Of a DNA stretch of 32,949 nucleotides, positions 11,842 to 19,111 are shown piece by piece. Position numbers and translations under genes: made by a program. The first letter of the stretch is position 1. Every line of letters starts with the position of its first letter. Source of the DNA: Fibrobacter sp. (lineage in GTDB: Bacteria > Fibrobacterota > Fibrobacteria > Fibrobacterales > Fibrobacteraceae); NCBI RefSeq assembly GCF_017545445.1, contig NZ_JAFWOM010000009.1, forward strand, positions 1 through 32,949, given 5' to 3'. Under the pieces are notes generated by a model. That model saw only the letters and a list, made by a program, of their open reading frames with translations, did no database searches and was not told the DNA's origin.

Positions 11842-12080
11842 ACGATTCTCATTGCTGTAGTGTTAAAAAAGTGTGTCGTTGTCATCCTTGCGACTCTGTC
11901 CAAGTCGAAGAATCTAAAAAAATAAAGGCAAAAGCCAAATGCTTTTGCCAGACGATAAAGACGATAAAAAACGGAAAAAAGAAAAATTTTGTGAAATTCG
12001 GGGAGTGTCGCCTGATTGCGTTGCGAAATTGTTGCAACGGCTGCGCTCAAATGTGCTTCGATGGATTCCGATATTTTCAT
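11838..12080 (-). CDS. Possible leader peptide of carA-pyrG
   Basis: An 80-codon frame starts at ATG 12080. It runs through the U-rich tracts and the terminator hairpin and ends with TGA overlapping the carA ATG. Its second half is Phe/Tyr/Leu-rich (FHKIFLFSVFYRLYRL) because it reads poly-U. This is the arrangement expected for a ribosome that must follow RNA polymerase through a UTP-sensitive pause, as in the E. coli pyrBI leader. No convincing Shine-Dalgarno is seen, and a second overlapping frame (ATG 12186, stop 11914) also crosses the U tracts. A leader role is inference, and it may not be translated. Confidence 0.3.
11879..11914. repeat. TGTCATCC-type repeat fragment in the carA leader
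   Basis: TTGTCATCCTTGCGACT followed by CTGTCCAAGTCGAAGAATC resembles the dispersed TGTCATCC elements elsewhere in the window. CGACT/AGTCG can form a 5-bp hairpin. It lies 38 to 73 bases upstream of the carA start codon, directly after the terminator tail. Identification rests on motif similarity only. Confidence 0.45.
11914..11949 (-). terminator. Candidate attenuator terminator upstream of carA
   Basis: On the minus strand GGCAAAAGC (11941-11949) pairs perfectly with GCTTTTGCC (11927-11935) around ATTTG, followed by TTTATTTTTTTAG. It lies about 75 nt before carA and in the same direction, so it must be read through for carA-pyrG expression. The 40 nt just upstream are U-rich in the RNA (TTTTTCTTTTTT, GTTTTTTATCG, CTTTATCG). 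This combination matches UTP-sensitive attenuators such as pyrBI; the mechanism is inferred. Confidence 0.7.
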
Positions 12081-12177
12081 CGGACTCAAAATATAGTAAA
12101 TCTTTCTTCGAGTTTGGAAGAGTGTTTTGGAATATTTTTTCAGGTGCACGGTTGGTTCTGTTTCTGTAAAAAGAATC

Positions 12178-12196
12178 CGTCGGCATAAGGCCGACG
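12178..12196 (-). terminator. Terminator-like hairpin between glnN and the carA leader
   Basis: On the minus strand CGTCGGC pairs with GCCGACG around CTTAT, followed by GATTCTTTTTAC. It lies about 180 bp past the glnN stop and upstream of the carA leader, so it probably blocks readthrough from glnN. Confidence 0.65.
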
Positions 12197-12220
12197 AATT
12201 GAATTTATGAGGTTCAGTCT

Positions 12221-12337
12221 ATGAATTTAAAAGGTGTTTTTCATTCGTGGATGAAAAGGTTTGAGGCCTCCCATCTTTTGCTTCGGTTTATTCAGCACGG
12301 ACAATGGGAGGCCTTCATTAGTAGAGTAGATGATTAG
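12221..12337 (+). CDS. Doubtful 38-codon reading frame
   Basis: ATG 12221 has a well-placed GAGGT 7 nt upstream and runs 38 codons to TAG at 12335-12337. The encoded peptide (FEASHLLLRFIQHGQWEAF in its middle) has no recognised family. It spans the inverted repeat at 12264-12314, which explains part of its sequence. It may be a chance frame; the Shine-Dalgarno is the only argument for it. Confidence 0.2.
   Translation: MNLKGVFHSWMKRFEASHLLLRFIQHGQWEAFISRVDD
12264..12314 (-). terminator. Long-loop inverted repeat after glnN
   Basis: AGGCCTCCCAT (12264-12274) and ATGGGAGGCCT (12304-12314) are perfect 11-bp reverse complements separated by 29 nt. On the minus strand the repeat begins 58 bp after the glnN stop and is followed by CAAACCTTTTC. 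It is the first structure downstream of glnN and may act as a terminator or 3'-end stabiliser. The long loop and weak T-tract make termination uncertain. Confidence 0.5.
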
Positions 12338-12372
12338 TAAATGAAAAGCATTTCTCTGTACTTCGGAAGCGG

Positions 12373-14454
12373 TCAGAGTTCGTCCGGGACGATCTTTTCG
12401 AGTGAATCGACAACCAAGCGGAGGTCGATCATGCCGTTCAAGATATCTTCGTGCTTGGAAGCGAGAGCCTTTTCCATGACTTCGATGGCGGCAAGGAGCT
12501 TCTTGATGATTTCGCCAAGCGGCTTGGCGTAAGAATCGAGAGCCGGGAGACCCTGGTTCAGAGCCATTTCGTTAGCCTTGAGCGTGCAAGAGTAAGCCTT
12601 CACAGCCTGCGGGAGGATGATGTCCTTGGCCATGTCGCGTGCGATTTCGCCTTCGATGTGAATCTTCTTGTGGTAATCTTCCATGTTCACTTCGTAGCGG
12701 GAATCGAGTTCGCGCTTGTTGAACACGCCGTACTTTTCGAAGAGGGCGACGTTTTCCTTCTTGTTGAGAGCCTGGAGAGCTTCCATCGTGGTGCGGATGT
12801 TAGGGAGACCGCGCTTTGCTGCTTCTTCCACCCATTCGTCGGTGTAGCCGTTGCCGTTGAAGATAACCTTCTTGTGTTCCTTGACAATCTTCTGCAACAG
12901 GTTCTGCAATTCTTCGTGGAACTTGTCAGCGGGCACGTTTGCGAGTTTGTCTGCGATGATGTCGAAGGCTTCGGCAACGATGGTGTTGAGGATAACGTTC
13001 GGCTCAGAGCAGCTCTGGCTAGAACCCGGTGCACGGAATTCGAACTTGTTGCCGGTGAATGCGAACGGAGAAGTTCTGTTACGGTCGGTAGCATCGCGCG
13101 GGAGCGGCGGGAGCGTGTCGGAACCGAGCTTGAGTGCGCCAGCCTGCTTGCTGGACTTCGGATCGCCCTTTTCGAGCTGTTCGATGACGTCGGCGAGCTG
13201 GTCGCCGAGGTACATGGAGATGATTGCCGGAGGAGCTTCGTTTGCTCCAAGGCGGTGATCGTTACCGGCACTTGCAACAGCCATGCGGAGCAAATCGGCG
13301 TGAGTATCGACTGCGTAAATGACAGCGCAAAGGGTGGTGAGGAAGATGGCGTTCTGGTGCGGATCCTTGCCCGGGTTCAAAAGGTTGGTCTTGCCGTAGT
13401 TCACGGACCAGTTGTTGTGTTTGCCAGAACCGTTGATGCCTGCAAACGGCTTTTCGTGGAGGAGGCAGACGAGTCCGTGGCGGTCAGCGACCTGGCGAAG
13501 GACTTCCATAATCTGCATGTTATGGTCGCAAGCGAGGTTCACTTCTTCGAACATCGGAGCAAGTTCGAACTGAGCCGGAGCGACTTCGTTGTGGCGGGTC
13601 TTAGCCGGAATGCCAAGCTTCCAGAGTTCCTTTTCCACATCGTTCATGAAGTTCAAAATGCGGGCCGGAATGCTACCGAAGTAGTGGTCTTCCATCTGCT
13701 GGTGCTTAGCAGGTGCTGCACCGAACAAAGTGCGGCCAGCCTGGTAAAGGTCCGGACGCTGGAGGTAGAAGCGCTTGTCAACGAGGAAGTATTCCTGTTC
13801 TGCACCGAGCGTGACGTTCACCTTCTGCTGGGCAACGCCGAAGAGGCCCATGAGGCGGTCGGCGGATTTCTGCAAAGCCTGGATGGAGCGGAGAAGCGGA
13901 GTCTTCTTGTCGAGTGCTTCGCCGGTATAGCTACAGAAAGCGGTCGGGATACAGAGCGTTGCACCGTTGCCGTGACGCTTGATGAAAGCGGGGGAGGTCG
14001 GGTCCCAAGCCGTATAACCGCGGGCTTCAAACGTAGAGCGAAGGCCACCGCTCGGGAAGGAAGATGCGTCTGGTTCGCCGACGATCAAGTTCTTGCCGCT
14101 GAAGGCCATGATGGCCTTGCCGTCTTCGGGTTCAAGGAAGGAGTCGTGCTTTTCGGCGGTAGATCCGGTCAAGGGCTGGAACCAGTGTGTAAAGTGCGTT
14201 GCGCCGCGGTCGATAGCCCACTTTTTCATGGCGTGAGCGACTTCGCCTGCGATGCTCGGATCGAGCGGTGCGCCACCGTCAATCGTTGCGAACAACTTTT
14301 TGCAAATTTCTTTCGGGAGGTAGGCGCGCATGGCGTCTGCGTTAAACACGTCCTCACCGTAAAAGTCGAGACTTGCAGGTGCTGCGGGGAGGTTCGAGCC
14401 GGCGTTTTCGCTGGCAATTTCCTTGATGGCTTTCAGCCTATATTCGTTGCTCAT
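12373..14454 (-). CDS. glnN: Glutamine synthetase type III
   Basis: This 693-aa enzyme makes glutamine from glutamate, ammonium and ATP. The size (about 700 aa against 450-470 for GSI) and sequence identify GSIII, the form common in Bacteroidetes and Fibrobacter. Visible landmarks include [12 protein letters not shown] (metal-binding Glu residues), [27 protein letters not shown] (active-site loop), [20 protein letters not shown] and [16 protein letters not shown] (substrate/ATP site). A clear AAGGAG lies 8 nt before ATG. A sigma-54 promoter lies 46-60 bp upstream of the start codon, giving a 5' leader of about 35 nt. It is a single-gene unit. Sigma-54 control implies induction under ammonium limitation through an NtrC-type activator not encoded here. 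Confidence 0.97.
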   Translation of the reverse strand: MSNEYRLKAIKEIASENAGSNLPAAPASLDFYGEDVFNADAMRAYLPKEICKKLFATIDGGAPLDPSIAGEVAHAMKKWAIDRGATHFTHWFQPLTGSTAEKHDSFLEPEDGKAIMAFSGKNLIVGEPDASSFPSGGLRSTFEARGYTAWDPTSPAFIKRHGNGATLCIPTAFCSYTGEALDKKTPLLRSIQALQKSADRLMGLFGVAQQKVNVTLGAEQEYFLVDKRFYLQRPDLYQAGRTLFGAAPAKHQQMEDHYFGSIPARILNFMNDVEKELWKLGIPAKTRHNEVAPAQFELAPMFEEVNLACDHNMQIMEVLRQVADRHGLVCLLHEKPFAGINGSGKHNNWSVNYGKTNLLNPGKDPHQNAIFLTTLCAVIYAVDTHADLLRMAVASAGNDHRLGANEAPPAIISMYLGDQLADVIEQLEKGDPKSSKQAGALKLGSDTLPPLPRDATDRNRTSPFAFTGNKFEFRAPGSSQSCSEPNVILNTIVAEAFDIIADKLANVPADKFHEELQNLLQKIVKEHKKVIFNGNGYTDEWVEEAAKRGLPNIRTTMEALQALNKKENVALFEKYGVFNKRELDSRYEVNMEDYHKKIHIEGEIARDMAKDIILPQAVKAYSCTLKANEMALNQGLPALDSYAKPLGEIIKKLLAAIEVMEKALASKHEDILNGMIDLRLVVDSLEKIVPDEL

Positions 14455-14499
14455 TTGGCAAACTCCTTATGATTTTTTTTGTTTTTCGCTGCCCTTAAT

Positions 14500-14514
14500 G
14501 CAAAAAACGTGCCA
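14500..14514 (-). promoter_or_regulatory. Sigma-54 (-24/-12) promoter of glnN
   Basis: On the minus strand TGGCACGTTTTTTGC matches the sigma-54 consensus TGGCACG-N4-TTGC, with GG and GC at the required spacing. The predicted start is near 14489. The bases after it (AGCGAAAA then CAAAA) closely match those after the glnB promoter. Confidence 0.9.
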
Positions 14515-14594
14515 AAAATCTGTTTTGCCTGTAAAAACGCGAAATTTACCCAAAAAATGCAAAAAAGACGTTTTTCATGATGTGTCTTTTGTTC

Positions 14595-14647
14595 ATGTAA
14601 AGATTACAATTTTTGGAAAAATGATGTATGAATTACAAAATGTGTAA
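14595..14647. promoter_or_regulatory. Candidate activator sites upstream of the glnN sigma-54 promoter
   Basis: ATGTAAAGATTACAA contains the inverted pair TGTAA/TTACA (14597-14609), and TTACAAAATGTGTAA (14633-14647) is a second imperfect palindrome. They lie 80-135 bp upstream of the -24 element, where enhancer-binding proteins act. The TGTAAAG half-site recurs upstream of glnB. The activator is unknown. Confidence 0.4.
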
Positions 14648-14687
14648 ATGAAGCGTGGCCGCAGTTCTTTTCACACTTACATTGTCT

Positions 14688-14806
14688 CCCCGGCCTCAGT
14701 GCCGTTTTTTTTCATGTACCCCCTTACATCTGTCACCCCGGCTTCAGTGCTGGGGCCGGCTTTTTTTAATAAACAACTGATGCCGGAACGGTGTCCGGCA
14801 TGACAG
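14688..14806. repeat. Pair of TGTCACCCCGGC repeats with hairpins
   Basis: TGTCTCCCCGGC (14690-14701) is followed by a GCCG hairpin plus T's. TGTCACCCCGGC (14731-14742) and GTCCGGCATGACA (14793-14805) form imperfect outer arms around the hairpins CCGGC/GCCGG and TGCCGGA/TCCGGCA. The ends match the palindrome at 258-356 in pattern. The minus-strand hairpin at 14779-14801, trailed by GTTGTTTATT after a few bases, may end the Cys-rich protein operon. Confidence 0.55.
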
Positions 14807-14861
14807 CAGCACTTACTTTTACATTTTTTGTATTTAAAGTTGCTTGTACATCCCCTCATCT

Positions 14862-16157
14862 TTAGAATCGGTGTTCTTTGCAGTGCTGCATGGCTTCTTT
14901 AAGATTCTTGAACATCGGCTTTTCAAATTTTTCATAGCCGACTTTCGTGAGGCCGTCGTAGAAGAACATGCCATGCGTTTTGCGGGCCGCTTCATCGCCC
15001 ATTCTTCCAATATCTTTATCAGTAATCCCTTCGGGCAAGATTTCGCGATATTTTTGGCTAGGCGGGTCGAAATAGAATAGTTGGTCTATAAATTCGTCGA
15101 TTCCTTCATTTTTCTGTCTAAAGAAGTAGTGCATGCCTTTGCGGTTCCAGCCTTCGAATTGCAGGTTTTCGCCGATGATAAAATCAATGCCGTGCTCCAT
15201 AGGCTCGCAGCCGCCTTCTTTCAGGTTGAATTTTTCGCATAAATAGAAGGGCGCTGTGAGTTGCGGTGCGATTGAATCTTTGCAATTGCAGTTGGTGCTA
15301 TCCGTATAGCATTTTGCGAACGTCTTATAGGGAGATTGTTTATAATATGTTTCGGCGGGTAAATCGGTGGCAAAATTAATGTAGGATTTTCCGTCAACGC
15401 GGTAGCATTCCAAGCTTTCGTCAATTCCTGAAGATTTGCCGTGAACGGGCAGCGGTTTCATGCTGGCGTAGTTTTCGATTTTACAACCGCCATTGACATA
15501 GTCTTTGGTGTAGCAAGGAATCCAGGCCGGGTTGGCGATGGGTTCTGGTTTGCGGGCCCATTCGGGAATGGCGGTGTCTTTGGGGATTGCTTTGGATGCA
15601 ATTTTCAATTCATTTTTGAAATCTGGTTGGCATTCCCCGATGATTTTGGCTTTGATGGTAGATGCGTGGTGCGACATTTCAAAATGAGGGCAGGTGCAGG
15701 CGAGGGCTGTTATCCAGTATCCCGTGAATGTTTTATTGTAAAATTTTTGGATAAACTTGCGTGCGTTTTCTTTGTGGTATATGCTGCCGTCGATGGTGCT
15801 GGTATTCCATACAAGAGAAGGCGTTGCTTTTTGGGTGCTTGCTGAAAGGCTTTTCTCGTCGCATAGCTTGTCTAGATCGTCGATTCCTCCGCGGTCGTAA
15901 TCACGGCGTCGGAAATTGCTCCGTTTGTCGCCTTCGAAACTGGGCCAGAAGCTGTATGCCCAAAAGGGCGTGTTGCAAAATATGGAATCAGGTGCACTTT
16001 CAAATTTTTTTGAAGGCGTAAAATCCGTCGGGGTCTCGTCGAGAAGCAACAACCTGTAGTGATCTTCGTCTTCGAACGAGGCGCAGAATTGGACAGGCGT
16101 TTTGGCGAATGATGTGATTGCCCAAAAAATGCAAAGGAGCAAAGTGAATTTTCTCAT
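14862..16157 (-). CDS. Secreted Cys-rich protein, two-module (last gene of cassette)
   Basis: This 431-aa protein begins with a Sec signal peptide (basic MRK, hydrophobic core, cleavage probably after SFA). The mature protein has about 15 Cys. Its N-half (about 20-200) resembles the protein encoded at 16154: PVQFCASFEDEDHYRLLLLD against AAYCVTFENDSTYTARLI, and FYNKTFTGYWI against FYGKSISAVWN. Its C-half (about 205-431) resembles the protein encoded at 17116: PCY, NGGCKIENYAS, LECYR, AKCYTDS, KTHGMFFYDG and a final CKE. It therefore looks like a fusion of the two modules. No catalytic motif is recognised. GGAGG lies 8 nt before its ATG, which overlaps the previous stop (ATGA). The function is unknown; location in the periplasm or on the cell surface is likely. 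Confidence 0.8.
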   Translation of the reverse strand: MRKFTLLLCIFWAITSFAKTPVQFCASFEDEDHYRLLLLDETPTDFTPSKKFESAPDSIFCNTPFWAYSFWPSFEGDKRSNFRRRDYDRGGIDDLDKLCDEKSLSASTQKATPSLVWNTSTIDGSIYHKENARKFIQKFYNKTFTGYWITALACTCPHFEMSHHASTIKAKIIGECQPDFKNELKIASKAIPKDTAIPEWARKPEPIANPAWIPCYTKDYVNGGCKIENYASMKPLPVHGKSSGIDESLECYRVDGKSYINFATDLPAETYYKQSPYKTFAKCYTDSTNCNCKDSIAPQLTAPFYLCEKFNLKEGGCEPMEHGIDFIIGENLQFEGWNRKGMHYFFRQKNEGIDEFIDQLFYFDPPSQKYREILPEGITDKDIGRMGDEAARKTHGMFFYDGLTKVGYEKFEKPMFKNLKEAMQHCKEHRF

Positions 16158-17119
16158 TCGAGGCCTCCTTTTATCGCGCAGTTTTTGGTCTCGGATTCTC
16201 CGTGAACTTTAACCTCGTTCAAGGCCCAGAAATCATCGGATTTAAGCATGGTCTTCGGTGGTTTTATGAATCTCGGACATTTTCCAGTCAGTATAATCTC
16301 GTATTCGAAAGGTTGCTTTACTTTGTCGAAGCCGCATTCCATGGAGATGTTCCAGACGGCTGAAATGCTTTTGCCGTAGAAACCTTTTAGCTGTTTTGAG
16401 GTGGCCTTGAAATTTGTGTCTATGGATAAATTAATGTATTCGGGAATTAGGGCAGACGATTTCCGTTCCCAAGAACTTTTCCCGTGGCAGGAGTCTTCTT
16501 CGGTGTAGGGGCCTAATTTGAATTTTCCAAGTTCTGCGAAATCCCATTCGGTTGAAGTTTCTTTTTGTGCCGTGCCGCTGCAAGTTACGTTACGTACCTC
16601 TGTTCCTGTGCTATCGAACAAGCTAATTTCCGGAACGTTCTCGAAAATTTCGGTGCGGTAAAGTGCGGGGTGTTTCCCTTCTATAATGCAGTAGTGGGCG
16701 ACGGGCATGGATTTTACGCATGGGCCGACAAGTAATACATTGTATTCACGTTCTTTGCGCTTGATGTCGGCGTAACATTCTGATTTGCTTTCGCTTGCGC
16801 GGAAAAGTTGTCCGTAATAATGCGGAAGAACTTTTGGGGCATTTTTCAGATGGAATACGTTTTGTGGAGTGTAATCGCTTATTAAGTTTCGCGGAAGGTT
16901 GAGGAAGAAATCATCGTTTTTAAAAGGTTTCTTTTGGGCTGGCAAAATTTCTTTGCGAATAAGTCGTGCTGTGTAGGTACTGTCGTTTTCGAACGTGACG
17001 CAGTAGGCGGCGACGCTGTCTTTGGCTGATGCAGAGCGATCGTGGGCGAAAGCCGTTAAGCAGGTTCCCGCAAAAAATACAGCAATAGCGATGAAGCGGA
17101 GTGCAGAAAAAGAAATCAT
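16154..17119 (-). CDS. Secreted Cys-rich protein, N-type module only
   Basis: This 321-aa protein has a signal peptide ending near TAFAHD (about residue 26) and about nine Cys in the mature part. It has the N-type module: an AYCVTFEND opening and a closing KGFYGKSISAVWN...GKCPRF block. It lacks the PCY/GGC/ECFR module of its neighbours. A middle region (about 130-210, including KSMPVAHYCIIEG) is not obviously shared. GGAGGTG lies 4 nt upstream of the ATG, which overlaps the preceding stop (ATGA), and its own stop overlaps the next start. It is thus the middle gene of a tightly coupled three-gene operon. The family is not recognised. Confidence 0.78.
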   Translation of the reverse strand: MISFSALRFIAIAVFFAGTCLTAFAHDRSASAKDSVAAYCVTFENDSTYTARLIRKEILPAQKKPFKNDDFFLNLPRNLISDYTPQNVFHLKNAPKVLPHYYGQLFRASESKSECYADIKRKEREYNVLLVGPCVKSMPVAHYCIIEGKHPALYRTEIFENVPEISLFDSTGTEVRNVTCSGTAQKETSTEWDFAELGKFKLGPYTEEDSCHGKSSWERKSSALIPEYINLSIDTNFKATSKQLKGFYGKSISAVWNISMECGFDKVKQPFEYEIILTGKCPRFIKPPKTMLKSDDFWALNEVKVHGESETKNCAIKGGLE

Positions 17120-18021
17120 TTCCCACCTCCGTTTTGATTCGTTTTAGGAGCAATCCATTCTTTACAAGTCTTGATGGCGTCTTGCATCGTGTTGAAATGC
17201 TCATCTTTCCGTTCAGATTTTTTTATTCCCGAAAAGAATTGCATTCCTCTCGCCTTGTGGATGGACGTTTCGATTATGTTTGTTGCGTCGTTGTCATAAA
17301 AATGATATGGCAATATAATCTTGTAGCTTCGATAACGCTTGCCTTCTTGCTCTACGCGTTCCATGAATTTCGTGATGTTGTTTTCCGCTTTCATTTCGAG
17401 GTAGAGCAATAGACCATCCCGTTTCCAGTGCTTAAAGTTGCCCGTCTCGTCAAAGACAAGGGAAAGCCCGTTTTCTGCAATCGGGCAGCCTTCTGTTGTC
17501 GCGTACGCATTCTTGCAGGAGTAAAAATATTTATGAGAGTACGGCTTTGGAAGACCTTCGTGGGGCAATGAGTCGCTTTTGATGTTGCCGCAGTTCAGGC
17601 TGTCGCTGTAACATTTGGCTTGAACGGGAAAATGGAAAACCGAATCATGAACCTGTTCCGGGATGGATGTAGGAATGACGATGTAGGATTCGTTCTTGTA
17701 GCGGAAACATTCAATGTCTTGATTGAGAACTTCGGGTGCACCGACAATCGGGAGCCTTGTTTTGCTTGCGTACCGTGCGATTCGGCAGCCTCCGTTGGAG
17801 TCTGGCTCGTAACAGGGAAAAATGTCTTTTGGCCCTTCTTCAGGCAAAAAATGGCAGATGGTTTTAGTGGAGATTCCGCCTCCGCCACCACCAAGTAGGC
17901 CCGCGAGACCGTGACATCCAACATCTTCGGGTTCTAGCCAATAGTCATGTGCGAAAAGCGGTGCTGTAAGCATCGCGAGCGAGAAGATGACTATGTGGAA
18001 AATTCCCCTATAATTTCGCAT
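17116..18021 (-). CDS. Secreted Cys-rich protein, C-type module (first gene of cassette)
   Basis: About 301 aa if the start is ATG 18021, which gives a good signal peptide (MRNYRGIFHIVIFSLAMLTA, cleavage near LFAHD). An in-frame TTG 15 nt upstream is possible but would lengthen the n-region. A poly-Gly run (LLGGGGGG) follows the signal peptide. The body carries ten Cys with FPCYEPDSNGGCRIARYAS, DIECFR, AKCYSDSLNC, GCPIAENGLSLVF and RARGM-like KARGMQFFSG, all mirrored in the C-half of the protein encoded at 14862. TATATTATAAT directly precedes the ATG and no Shine-Dalgarno is visible, so the transcript may be nearly leaderless. The function is unknown. Confidence 0.75.
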   Translation of the reverse strand: MRNYRGIFHIVIFSLAMLTAPLFAHDYWLEPEDVGCHGLAGLLGGGGGGISTKTICHFLPEEGPKDIFPCYEPDSNGGCRIARYASKTRLPIVGAPEVLNQDIECFRYKNESYIVIPTSIPEQVHDSVFHFPVQAKCYSDSLNCGNIKSDSLPHEGLPKPYSHKYFYSCKNAYATTEGCPIAENGLSLVFDETGNFKHWKRDGLLLYLEMKAENNITKFMERVEQEGKRYRSYKIILPYHFYDNDATNIIETSIHKARGMQFFSGIKKSERKDEHFNTMQDAIKTCKEWIAPKTNQNGGGK

Positions 18022-18152
18022 GATTATAATATACAAAGGGAATACTTTTCGATTCTAATTTTTCCCGATTTGTCTGTGTTTTTTTACGTTTTATCGTATT
18101 TTGTTTTAAATCGCTTGAAATCTGCGATGTGATTAATATATTGTCTTCAATC

Positions 18153-18872
18153 ATGAAGTTGAATGTAATTTTTGTAGCTGTTGCTCTTGTTTTTTCGGGA
18201 TGTGCGATTCATCCGCCTTCTGCTGCCGCTTTTATGGAAAAAGGTGATGGCGATTTGCAGAAAAATGTAAGTGTTTCGGGAGTCTGGGGCACAAAGGGCG
18301 ATGGGTATTATGAATCTTACGAAAAGATAAAGAGAAATCCATTGCCTAATGAAGATTATAGTTATAATGATATGGAATGGAATTTCCAGGCTAGCTTCGA
18401 TGTTCAAGAACAATTTGGAAATCTTAAATTCGGTTTTGGTTTGGATTGGATTACACCTTTTGTAGAATTAGGCTTTGTTTCTGATTATTTGGGCGTAATG
18501 GGGTGGAGCAACATTTGCTTATGGCAACTTGAGAAAAAAGAACACGCCTATTTTCAATGGGGTGGCGGTATTACAATTATTGAACAATTGCCTTTTGCCT
18601 CTCGCAAACTTCGTGTCGGTCTCACTCAGCATATCTCCAGAAATGGACGCGAAGCGTACGGGAACGAAATTGGTGAGCTTTCTGCAACACCGGCGCCTGT
18701 GTTCTACGATGAAATTGGTGGTGGCGCTTACGTTGCGGGAGTTGTTGGCAAACGTTTGGGAATGGGTCTTGAGTTCCGTTATGGTCGAGATTTGACTTAC
18801 AAGGTCGTAGAGGGGAATGGTGAGCTGTCTATGAACCGCTTTACGCTGACGCTCAATCTCCAGTGGTGGTAA
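18153..18872 (+). CDS. Outer-membrane-type lipoprotein, probable beta-barrel
   Basis: About 239 aa starting at ATG 18153 (MKLNVIFVAVALVFSGCA), which gives a clean lipobox FSGC; an in-frame GTG at 18129 would spoil it. The mature protein alternates polar and aromatic residues in strand-like stretches (NLKFGFGLDWITPFVELGFV, YFQWGGGITII, VAGVVGKRLGMGLEFRYG) and ends in an aromatic strand (FTLTLNLQWW). This is typical of small outer-membrane barrels. No family is recognised. It is divergent from the Cys-rich cassette with 131 bp between the start codons, so the two may share a control region. It is not part of the nitrogen genes by content and appears to lie between them as an insertion. Confidence 0.7.
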   Translation: MKLNVIFVAVALVFSGCAIHPPSAAAFMEKGDGDLQKNVSVSGVWGTKGDGYYESYEKIKRNPLPNEDYSYNDMEWNFQASFDVQEQFGNLKFGFGLDWITPFVELGFVSDYLGVMGWSNICLWQLEKKEHAYFQWGGGITIIEQLPFASRKLRVGLTQHISRNGREAYGNEIGELSATPAPVFYDEIGGGAYVAGVVGKRLGMGLEFRYGRDLTYKVVEGNGELSMNRFTLTLNLQWW

Positions 18873-18893
18873 ATGACTATGCATCGTAGTTTA

Positions 18894-19000
18894 TTTTACG
18901 TAAATTGTAAAAATGCGTCGTTGTTTTTCAAATTATGTAATTAAAGAATAGACCTTACTGTTCGAATTTTAACCCTAAAACCCCTTCTTTTACATTTTTG
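18894..19000. promoter_or_regulatory. Candidate activator sites upstream of the gltB sigma-54 promoter
   Basis: TTTTAC (18894-18899) and GTAAAA (18907-18912) form an inverted pair, and TTTTACATTTTTG occurs at 18988-19000. The TTTACATTTT/TGTAAA half-site recurs upstream of glnB and glnN. The sites lie 40-145 bp upstream of the -24 element. Role inferred from position and recurrence. Confidence 0.4.
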
Positions 19001-19039
19001 ACCGCTTTTTCAATAATTGATGGGCGGTTTTTGATTTTT

Positions 19040-19054
19040 TGGCACGATTTTTGC
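19040..19054 (+). promoter_or_regulatory. Sigma-54 (-24/-12) promoter of gltB-gltD-nadE
   Basis: TGGCACGATTTTTGC matches TGGCACG-N4-TTGC exactly. The predicted start is near 19065, leaving a leader of about 46 nt. This decides the gltB start: upstream in-frame codons cannot be in the transcript. Confidence 0.92.
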
Positions 19055-19111
19055 ATAAAGGTTTCGCAAAAATTGAATGCGCGATTTGCGCAGAATGCTG
19101 AAAGGAATTTT

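Noticed and set aside
11842..12200. Riboswitch upstream of carA
   Set aside because: No conserved aptamer that I can recognise. The U tracts plus a single terminator fit coupled attenuation better.
12451..14472. Long open frame antisense to glnN
   Set aside because: Same bias effect. The minus strand encodes complete GSIII with its own promoter and ribosome binding site.
18998..19111. Upstream in-frame extension of gltB by 38 codons
   Set aside because: It would start upstream of the sigma-54 promoter at 19040-19054, so it cannot be in that transcript. ATG 19112 has a good Shine-Dalgarno and the right distance to the catalytic Cys.
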